A DNA stretch of 64,000 nt, from positions 271,666,045 through 271,730,044 of the forward strand of contig NC_059072.1 in assembly GCF_020497125.1 (NCBI RefSeq). The letters are read 5' to 3'. The notes beneath the pieces were generated by a model that was not told the origin of the DNA, searched no databases, and was given only the letters and a program-made list of their open reading frames with translations. Positions within the stretch are counted from its first letter, which is position 1; every line of letters starts with the position of its first letter. A program made the translations under genes and the position numbers. Below, in pieces: positions 54,885 to 64,000 of this stretch. The DNA is from Mauremys mutica. Its lineage: Eukaryota; Chordata; Testudines; Geoemydidae.

Positions 54885-55845
54885 TGTGACACTGGCAGAC
54901 CAGGTGCTAGCTCATGCCATAGGCCCCGGTCAATTCACTTGTGTATTAACACACAAGTATTAACATAGATCAAAGTAATTGATACATGTATAAGAATGTA
55001 TTTGGTGTTTCAACTTTATGAAAACCAGTGTGATATTACTTGTATTGTTATCACATATCTGTACCCTGTTATAATGTAGTAGCTAACATTTACATTGTGT
55101 ATACCCCTGTAACTAAATAACCCATCAAACAAGCCATCAAATGAGAAAGAAGCCTTGTGGAATGCAAATGAAGAACTTTAACAGAAAAGTGCTAATTTCA
55201 AAGAAAGTGGTCATTATGTGTGATGATCAGAGCTCAAAGGCTCAGAACGCATTCTTCAGTCTCCTTCATCAAAGAAAAAGCCCATGTGGGTAGTAACACT
55301 CTCAGCTTGTTTCCTTTGAGAAGAAGCTATAAGTTGGATTCAAGGAAAGATCCAGGATCTCTGGACTGTTTAGACTTGTACAGGGAAGTGTACCAGATGC
55401 AAAGTGAAGATCCCTAGAGACAATCTGGGTACTATGAAAAGACTTTTGGGAAACTGGCAGTTGATTACATCACTGCCACCACTTAGAATTACAAACTTTG
55501 ACTCACCTATGTATATATTTTACCTGCTTTAACCTCTCAATAACTCTCATTTTCTTTTCTTAGTCAATTAATTAGCTTACAATAGAACTAGCTACAAGCA
55601 TTGTCTTTTGTGTAAGATCTAGAGCACTAATTGATCTGGGGTAAGTGACTGGTCTCTTGAGACTAGTAGCAATTTGACGTGGTGTGGTTTTTGGTTTAAG
55701 TGACCTTTTATCACAAAGTCCAGTTGTCTGGATGGCAAGACTGGAGAGTCTAAAGGGACTGTCTGTGACTCCATGGTAAGACTGGCATAGTGATCCAGGA
55801 GTTCACATTTGTCACTGGCTTGGGGAAATCTAATTACAGAACACA
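54885..55845 (+). repeat. LTR-like repeat
   Basis: Opens TGTGACACTGGCAGACCAGG, which I recall as a turtle LTR start. It runs through AT-rich and mixed sequence to about GTCACTGGCTTGG. There is no clear TG...CA pair of ends or target duplication. Immediately followed by a hAT-like coding remnant. Boundary and class uncertain. Confidence 0.35.
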
Positions 55846-55849
55846 CCGC

Positions 55850-56581
55850 CCCACTACAAGCATGCTTTCAAAAGTCTCAAAAGAGCAACACTCCGAAGTG
55901 GAAACTACAGAACCTGAACCACCAAAAAAGAAAATCAACCTTCTGCTGGTGGCATCTGACTCAAATGATGAAAATTAACATGCATCGGTCCACTCTGCTT
56001 TGGATCATTATCAAGCAAAACCCATCATCAGCATGGGCGCATGTCCTCTGGAATAGTGGTTGAAGCATGAAGGGACATATGAATCTTTAGCACATCTGGC
56101 ATGTAAATATCTTGCTACACCGGCTATAACAGTGCTATGCAAGTGCCCGTTCTCACATTCAGGTGACATTGTAAACAAGAAGTGGGCAACATTCTCCCTG
56201 TAAAGTGTAACCCAACTTGTTTCTCTGAGTGATTGGCTGAACAAGAAGTGGGACTGAGTGGACTTTTAGGCGCTAAAGTTTTACTTTTTTTTATTTTTGT
56301 CTGCAGTTATTTTTGTACATAGTTCTACTTTTGTAAGTTCAACTTTCATAATAAAGAGATTTCATTACAGTACTTGTATGAGGTGAATTGAAAAATACTC
56401 TCTCTTGTTTTTTACAGTGCAAATATTTGTATTCTGTATTGTAACTTAAATCTATATATTTCGAAAATGTAGAAAACATCCAAAAATATTTTTAAAAATG
56501 GTATTTATCATTAACAGCACCATTAATCACAATTATTTTTTTAATCGTGATTAATTTTTTTAATCACTTGGCAGCCCTACT
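55850..56581 (+). pseudogene. hAT-like transposase remnant with right terminus
   Basis: A first piece reads KKKINLLLVASDSNDEN and stops (55,978). Later pieces read GTYESLAHLACKYLATPA, SHSGDIVNKKWATFSL and LVSLSDWLNKK (to about 56,252). The order fits the C-terminal dimerisation region of hAT transposases (ERLFS..GDIVNKKR..L.......L..WL). Cys, Pro and His replace parts of the usual ERLFSLS box. The right end has GTGATTAATTTTTTTAATCA and GGCAGCCCTAC, probably the terminal repeat. At least two stops and missing N-terminal domains make it dead. Confidence 0.6.
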
Positions 56582-57190
56582 TCCAAGTTGTCAGTGATTC
56601 CTAAACGGGTAATGTCATTTTTGACAGAGTGCACTCCCTATTTTATCCACTCAATCCATCCTAAGTAGGTTGTAACCAGTGATTTAACAATCCAACCATG
56701 TGAATCTTCCCATCAAGTTTCAATAACACAAACTAGCTTGATTGCATGCTAACAAATGAACAATTTCAATTCCTTTTGTTTAATACCCAGTTTTCTAGCA
56801 TTGAAGAATGTATTCTCTTCATGGCCTTTCATGTCTTGATCAAATATTTCAATTATGACTTTTTAAAGGACAAATTAACTGAAACATCAAAACAAAAAGT
56901 TATTTTAAACTGAAAAACAAAACTTTTTTGTTTAGAAACTATAGCAATAGGATGTTTTGAAGTTGTTTAAACATTTTTTTTTTAAATTCTACCCAGGAGA
57001 CTTGTCAAAACTGGCCCGTTTCCTGAGAACAGTTTCAGTTTTGACAAATTGGCATTTTTCAGGAAAAAAAACAACAACCTCCCCCCGCACTCCAACATCA
57101 CCACATTACTCAATAACTTCACCACCAGTTCTAATTTTAAGCAGAAAAGATTCGGTTAAAAACCTGATAACCATAAAGAAAATTAATATT
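56582..57190. other. AT-rich spacer, nothing recognised
   Basis: No gene seen. T- and A-runs are frequent (for example 56,975-56,985). Confidence 0.5.
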
Positions 57191-57275
57191 ATGGCAACAC
57201 TGCCAAAAGAGATTGTGGAAGTGCCATCTATAAAAATGCTCCAGTCAAGACTGGACAACAAGCTATATTAGATTT
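57190..57275 (+). mobile_element. Possible CR1 3'-coding remnant
   Basis: GGCAACACTGCCAAAAGAGA, TTGTGGAAGTGCCATCTATA and CAAGACTGGACAACAAGCT resemble the end of CR1 ORF2 (WNSLPRE..., then FK..LD). Short and diverged. Confidence 0.35.
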
Positions 57276-59153
57276 TATTTAAATGTATTGAATTGGGCAA
57301 CACAACAGATCAGATCCAACATCTTTCATTCTATGAAACCTACTGATTGTGGTATTAATCATACCTAATATCCCTTCTAATAATTATGAAGTTTATAGAT
57401 CAACTTGTGGGTCAAGGTTAAAAGGTTAGAGATCACTCAAATATCTTCCTTGCTGGCACCCTTATCTATGAAACTCTAGTTTCATAAATCTCTTACCACT
57501 GACAGAAACCCCTACTGCAAGAATTGCCAAAGCCATAAAGCAAGAAATCAGTTTTGTAGTGATTACTTTGTAAGTAACACATCTGTTCAATATCTTAAGA
57601 TGTACAAAGAAAACCATCAGAAACATTGAAGTCATAGTTTTTTCTGCATGCAGTACTGACAGGTGCTCAGAGACAGAGGTCACAGTAACTGATCATCCTT
57701 ATTTTATTCCACACCTGTTTGTTTTTAATCTCTTCACAAATTGAGGAGGAGTAGATGTATTTTATGTTAACATCTTCACGACTGGCAAGCTGTTAATTTG
57801 TTTTACTAGCAATTTTTCTTAACCAACTGTATTAATAGTCCTTATTAAAGATGCCAGACTGACATCCCTAGAAATGGAACATCTTTTATTTATCCACAGA
57901 ACAAAAAGAGAATGGGGACCATCAGTGAAATTTTTGTTACACTGAGATATACCTCAAATTTCTCCAGAATGGGCCATCTCTATTAGCGACAGATTATTTC
58001 AGTCTCTTTGCCAAATCAGTCTTTGTCCAACAACTGTTCCAATTAGACTGAGCCAGTGTGTGTGTGTGCACGCATTTCATCCCTGTCCCCTAGGCTTTCA
58101 TTAACAAATTTAATAAAACGTGTCTACTTGGTATTAAACTTATGCTTCAAATATTAACATGAATTGTTCAATATGTAGAAATACTATTAATAAAATATAA
58201 GACAGTTTAGTTAAGGTGCTCAGGTACCACAGTGAAGGGTATGATATGAAGAATCTAAGCAACAGAACAGAAAACCTAAAGCATATTGCCCATGTAGGAC
58301 AAAGACATGTTAAAGTAATAGCATACTATATATTAAAGTATTTGTCTGAAGTGCCTAGGGTATTCAGATAGGCACTTCTTGTATTGTATACATCTAAAGA
58401 AGTTTAACACTCCACGAGGAAGTTCAAAAATCTCTCAGATTAGTGCAAAGTTTTTCAGTTCCATAGTTCTGCTTAGGTTAGGGGAGAGATTTTAAATAAA
58501 ACACAGAACTTCATCCTACTTCAGTCATTCTAGAGGTGCGGGGAGGTGAAAATCCCCCTTAATACATAGTTTTAAAAAAAGTTTACTACACTGCAGAGAG
58601 GGAAGCATGTTTTGAGACAACCCACGCAGTGGCTATATGTCCTATGAGTGTACAGTAAGCTTAATACATATTGGCATGCAGCAGGTTCTAAGATACATGA
58701 CACAAGTATCCACTCCTGTTGTCCTTCCACACTGTAGTGATGGTAGAACAGTGGTAGAAGCCATTCCAGCTCTGTCTGCAGTAGCAATGGTAGAGTAACT
58801 CTTCTCCTGCTACATGAATTCCAATTTTCCCAGATGCCAATAGATCTCCCAGTTCACAGCTCATTGAAAGAGGACGTTGGACTTCAAGAACTTTTCAAAA
58901 AGGAATTCCAAACAGACACAAAATTGTTCTTAATCACTGCTAATTTTTCATTTTAAAAATGTAGTATCATTGAGCTACACAATTATTTTTTCATAATTGT
59001 TAAAATGAAAATTGTTGGAGAGACAAGGTTGGTGAGATGATGAAGAGAGAAGCTTTTGAGCCACACAGACCTCCACTGCCAGTGAAGCTACATCACTTCT
59101 GAGCTAGGGTTCATCATGCATTAAGTGGTAAACCATTTTTGCACATTCTATTA
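57276..59153. other. AT-rich spacer with a possible second-family Penelope trace
   Basis: No gene. A (GT)n run lies at 58,060-58,070. At 59,012-59,075, GGAGAGACAAGGTTGGTGAG and AGAAGCTTTTGAGCCACACA recall the Penelope-like family at 10,159. This is weak. Confidence 0.4.
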
Positions 59154-60201
59154 CAGTAACTCCTCACTTAAAGTCGTTCCAGTTAACGTTGTTTCGTTGT
59201 TACATTGCTGATCAATTAGGGAACATGCTCATTTAAAGTTGTTCAATGCTCCCTTCTAACATAGTTTGGCAGCCGCCTGCTTTGTCCACTGCTTGCAGGA
59301 AGAGCAGACCACTGCAGCTAGCTGGTGGGGGCTTGGAACCAGGGTGGACCAGCAGCCCTCCTATCAGCTGCCCGCTCCCCTAAGTTCCCTGTGCTGCAGC
59401 CATCCAGCACGCTATCAATTGCTGGGCAGTTCAGCTGTCCCTCCCCCTACTGCTATGTGCTGCTCCTCTGCCTTGGAGCTGCTATGTGCTGCTCCTCTGC
59501 CTTGGAGCTGCTCCCAGACACTCCTGCTTGCTGTGCAGAGGAGAAGGGGGAGGCTAATGTCAGGGTGTCCCCCTGCCCCCTGCTCCTGCACCCTGCTTAC
59601 CCCTTCTCCATATAGAGCAGGGAGGGGCCACGGACACGGAGAGAGACAGAGAGAGCTTGGGGGCAGCAGCTGCTGTCTCAACTTCCTATCCACTTAAAAA
59701 GACAATGCACTTAAGAGTGGGTCAGCTGACTTAAAGGGGCAGTGTGCATCTCCCTCTGTCTCCCACACACAAGGTGTGTCTGTCTGTCTGCTATGCTGTC
59801 TCCCCTCCCTCGTGTTCATGCTGCCTTGGGTGAGAGGCTACATTAACAATGTGTTAACCCTTGAGGGTTCAGCCGAGTGTTAGTTCATCATTTAGCAGCA
59901 AGGCATTCCCTGGGAAATATCCCCTCCCTCTTCCACCCTCTAACTTCACCACCTCAACCAAGCTTCACAATCATCATAGCTGTGAACAGTATTAAATTGT
60001 TTAAAACGTATACTGTGTGTATATCTATATAATATATAGTTTTTTGTCTGGTGAAGAAAAATTTCCCTGGAACCTTCCCCCCCACACACACACACCCAAT
60101 TTACATGAATTCTTATGGGGAAATTAGATTTGCTTAACATCGTTTTGCTTAAAGTCGCATTTTTCAGGAACATAACTACAATGTTAAGTGAGGAGTTACT
60201 G
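59154..60201. mobile_element. Mariner/Tigger-type non-autonomous element
   Basis: 1,048 bp between TA dinucleotides (59,152-59,153 and 60,202-60,203). Ends CAGTAACTCCTCACTTAA and TTAAGTGAGGAGTTACTG are perfect inverse copies over 18 bases, with looser similarity inward. The TA target and CAGT start fit Tc1/mariner (Tigger-like) elements. The interior is GC-rich and has no transposase. It holds a 29-base direct duplication (59,450-59,507, CTGCTATGTGCTGCTCCTCT...). The ORFs inside are shadows. Confidence 0.9.
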
Positions 60202-60203
60202 TA

Positions 60204-63200
60204 CTTTCTTGTTTACAGATTATACTTTGATTTAGTCTGGGTTTTCAAATTACACCCACTGAAAATATCTGTATTAAATAGAATGCACATGTTGTATTTT
60301 ACTTCAGCACTGATTCTCGCTCCCAACTCCTTGTCCACCTTCAATAATTTGCATTTATTTGGATTTATAGGCCTTCCCTGCCATCTAAACACATTATTTT
60401 GCAACATCTAGAAGATGTAGAAAAGCAACATCTTGGTCTCTTGTTTATCAGTCATATAGTTCAATGCTCACCAGGAAGATTAAAAAATACCTTGCACTTC
60501 ACCATTCTGGTCGACCATTTATTTGGCGAGCCAAGTAAGTGGAGGAGATGAAGAGTAAATCAGCATAATAGACACAGAACTGATATTACAGCCACACTAG
60601 TACAACTTTTGATCAGATGCAGCTCATCAAAAATTCCATTTGAAAGTTTTGCGTTTTATTTATCACAGAAGAAGAAAAAACACACTTCAGTGCAATATTA
60701 AAGTATGACTTTTTAAGCCTCTCTGTTTAAAAATATGGTTTTAAAGAAAAATACAAAATGCAAATTTTGATGTCAAGGCTTTCCAAGAATTTTCATTATA
60801 TATGAAGTGTGGTAGCATCTTATTACAGGCAGGCTTTGAACAAGATACTAGTTGGAGGAAACAGAGTCCACCTGATTGATGCTGAAATGATTTCCAGCAC
60901 AGCTAGTCACATTCTGCCTGTACAGAGGGCTTTGTTCTGAAAATAGGGTTTAACTGGGATTTAAGTGGAGCATAGGCAGAGGGCTAAATTTCACCTATGC
61001 AGAATTATTATTGCTTGTGGAGTAATTCTCTATGCCTCAACTGGAAGTAAAAAGGCCACATCTTGGAATTCTAAGCTTAGCTTCAGGGGAGAAAAGGAAA
61101 GGTTTAGTGGGAAAACAAACAAAAGAACAAATTATGGGTGCCCAAACAGCACTCACTTGGCAGATAACGCATGATTTTTCAAGGCTATATTGGTATTAAC
61201 ATGACTCAAAGATGCTGAAAATAATCGAGATGCCCCCAGTATATAAATAGGTTATGGCCCACAATTAAGCACAACAGAGGAACACAAAATAAAACAAATC
61301 TGCCCAACACACCAAAACTAGTTATTCAAATAGAGTATGCACACGGGACATAGCCAATGAAGTGAAGCACCACTTCTTTTAGTGGATAATGAGAAATGTA
61401 CATGCTAAAGCACATCAAGGCACAAGTTTAGCAATCCATTTACACCCTAATTTATCAGCCTTTTTTTTTACACCATTGCACAGCACTCACTGCTCTCCGA
61501 CATAAACAGAGAAGTCACGCTTTGACAACTAACATTATATAACAGAAGCTCACTAATCCAGAATAATGGCTAGAAAATGTACTGGAATTTTGCAGATTAG
61601 CAAGTAAACAAATACAAATCAAGGATAATGCATCATAAATTGTACTTTGTTCAACTGCTTGATGTGAATAGTTTAGCTTAATTTATTTAATAAGGAAGAG
61701 TGTTCTAATAAACTACATTTTGTAAAATAAATGAAGTCTTAGTAACATGGCACATAACTACAGCATTCTGCTATTAAATCTTCACTGAAAAGCAGGGAGA
61801 GACCATATTTTGACACTGTGAATTATGGTATGTGTCCATTTGATTCAGATTACAATTAAAATCCTGATTTTATCCCTCATCAGATTATAAGAATGCTAAA
61901 GTAAGTAAATTTGGTCCCAAATTTTTGCAGTGTCCTTTCAAAATGTATATGAAAAAGAGTGAAAATGAATTTAGCTGATTATCTCCCATTACTCAAGAAG
62001 TATAACTTTGCAATATATTGGCACTGAAATTTCCCACATAGTATATAGAGCATTACCGACATTTAATTAAATTGACATAACTATTTTTCAGTGCACTTCT
62101 TCCAAGTATGAGACTTAAAGAAAAATAATAATCCTTCCAATTTAGAGTACCAGTCTTGGCATTTCCACTTTTTTTCCCCCGTTTCATAACAGCCTGGTTG
62201 GCTCCAGACACTTTCTACATTATCATAACCAAGGGTGTTTCATGGAATACGTAATTTACTAATAAAAACAGAAAAATTGACTTTTGTTTTTGCAAATATG
62301 CTACTAAAATGCTATTTCCATCTTAAATCATTTATATAAAGATGTTGTTGGAAGCCCCGGGCTATGTGTTTTCCCGGTAGATACTAATAAATGAGATCCT
62401 GCCTGCTTAGCAGCAGATCCTCTGGCGTATGCTGTTAAGAAAAAAGCTAAATTCCTTCAGAAATTCTCTTACTCATTGTTGATCTGGGGGAAAATAGAAC
62501 AATTAGAACATCTCAGCTTTTCCAAGGCAAGAGTTTTATGAGCATTAACAAATACTGCACAGATCACCAAGCAATTGCTATATTCAATTTTTGTAAGTTC
62601 AACATCTGGCATGTGATCCCTTACATAAAGCTCTGCTAACAAAAATGATCCTTTCTATAGAATAAAATATCTCTTCTCAAAGGGAATACAAAGAGAATGT
62701 TTTTTTACAGGGAGAACATTACAGATTTATGGCAGCCTTCTAGCTCTTTTCTATAGGGAAAATCTCCTTTGCATTCATTTAGGGGGAAAGGATTTAGACT
62801 GAATTAGATTTCTACAGGGATGCTATATATCTAATAGAAAACAAGAAACCCAAATTAAAACCCTACACTATTAATAAAATAAAATAAAATAAAATAGGTC
62901 TGCTAAAATGATCAGTGGTGGAATAACTGATAGTGTTGATATTTAAAATTACTATCTCTAGATTTCAAAGCTAACAGCCACATTATGATGAATAAGGCAG
63001 TTCACACCTTTCGAAGATATTAGTTTCAGTATCTTTGTGGACCCAGAAAAATAACACTGCATTGGATACACTGGGTAAAATCCTGGTCCCATTGAAATCA
63101 ATGGTATGTGGACGTCAATGTGGTCAGAATTTTACCCACCTTACTTACATTTTCAAGGCTTTCATCACAGCTGGGAGAGATAGGCACTTTTTTTTTTTTA

Positions 63201-63715
63201 AACAGATGAGATTCTGGTGCCATCCATATAGTAACAATGATATTAAAACAATGAAAACATTCAATGATCAGTGTAACATATCTGGAAATGCTTGTAACAA
63301 AATACCATGAATTCTGCTAAAAAACCATACAGCCAATTTTCTAATTTCAAAATTCAAGAGTATAGAGCAAAATAAGGTAGTATACATAAAAAAAATCTTC
63401 AAGGGTACTTTATAAAATGATTATAACTCAAATTACCAAATTTCTCAAACTCTCAGAAAATCCAAGAGAGCGTGCCATAAATGTAGAGAGCTTACACGAC
63501 ATTATGTATTTATTTATTTATAGTAAAGGACATTAATCCATGTATTAAAATACAAATCTTAACAGGGCCTTAAGTGTGAAACTACTATGGAACCCTCATG
63601 ATATAGGCCTGATTCCATTTCCACTGAAGTTAAGAGAAAGAGGCCCATTGACTAAGACAGTAATTGGATTGGACCCTACAGTTAAACATGAAAAAGTTAC
63701 AAATTACATATCTTC
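60204..63715. other. AT-rich spacer with an AAAAT microsatellite
   Basis: About 3.5 kb with no recognised gene. An (AAAAT)n tract lies at about 62,875-62,897. At 63,070-63,138 a small foldback (GGTAAAATCCTGGTCCCATT facing GGTCAGAATTTTACCC) is an old MITE-like repeat. Confidence 0.5.
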
Positions 63716-64000
63716 AGATCCCTAGGACCTGATGAACTACACCCTAAAATACTCAAGGAGCTGATAGAGGAGATATCTGAGCGATTAGCAATTATCTTTG
63801 AAAAATCATGGAAGACGAGAGATCCCAGAGGACTGGAAAAGGCAAATATAGTGCCAATCTATAAAAAAAGGGAATAAGGACTACCCAGGGAATTACAGAC
63901 CAGTCAGCTTTACTTCAGTCCCAGAAAGATAATGGAGCAAATAATTAAACAATCAATTTGCAAACACCTGTAAGATAATAAGTTGATAAATAACAATCAG
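63716..64000 (+). pseudogene. CR1 ORF2 RT fragment, runs off the window
   Basis: Translates in pieces as GPDELHPKILKELIEEISE, LAIIFEKSW, then VPIYKKGNKDYPGNYRPVSF-type sequence in shifted frames. This matches the segment GPDNLHPRILREL...NYRPVSLTSV of the intact CR1 ORF2 (about 13,875-14,070). Frame changes near 63,800-63,880 mark it as decayed. It diverges after about 63,960. Confidence 0.8.

Noticed and set aside
1..64000. Host protein-coding exons, CRISPR arrays or bacterial-type operons
   Set aside because: No host exon with plausible splice sites and family motifs was found, and no regularly spaced direct repeats. All coding signals belong to transposable elements.

Overview
The window has no recognisable host gene. 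It is vertebrate intergenic or intronic DNA of a sauropsid, most likely a turtle. This is inferred from the repeat mix: CR1 LINEs ending in ATTCTATG-type octamers, PIF/Harbinger transposons about 4.2-4.7 kb long, Penelope-like elements, a DIRS-type retroelement, a class II-like endogenous retrovirus, hAT and mariner-type MITEs, and MIR-like SINEs. The species call comes from recalled repeat families, not from a search.

Layout. 1-1.76 kb: 5' end of a DIRS-type element (minus strand, open at the window edge), then an LTR-like repeat. 1.8-6.09 kb: a nearly intact Harbinger transposon inserted in a small Penelope-like fragment; both sets of target-site duplications are visible. 6.1-10.9 kb: AT-rich spacer with small foldback repeats. 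10.9-15.7 kb: a full-length CR1 with both ORFs open, followed head-to-tail by a decayed, internally deleted CR1 (15.9-17.85 kb). 18-32.3 kb: spacer with a hAT MITE, Penelope remnants, two LTR-like repeats and SINE remnants. 32.39-42.49 kb: a second Harbinger, with nonsense mutations, that carries a 5.4 kb endogenous retrovirus (34,922-40,315) with almost identical LTRs. 42.5-64 kb: mostly spacer with Penelope, CR1, hAT, Harbinger-end and mariner-type repeats; a CR1 RT fragment runs off the right edge.

How the genes fit together. Each Harbinger carries a spliced Myb/SANT-like gene on the plus strand and a DDE transposase on the minus strand, transcribed towards each other. Both copies also keep a third, antisense, apparently spliced ORF inside the Myb-gene intron that I do not recognise. 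In the CR1, ORF2 has no ATG before its endonuclease domain. It lies in the -1 frame of ORF1, and a perfectly phased U UUA AAC heptamer sits directly before the ORF1 stop, which suggests ORF2 is made by -1 frameshifting. The retrovirus has gag and a dUTPase region joined by a phased G GGA AAC heptamer, but no protease, polymerase or envelope that I can recognise. With only one difference between its LTRs it looks like a recently mobilised, trans-dependent element.

The two strongest leads for something not in standard descriptions are the antisense Harbinger ORF and the CR1 frameshift site.
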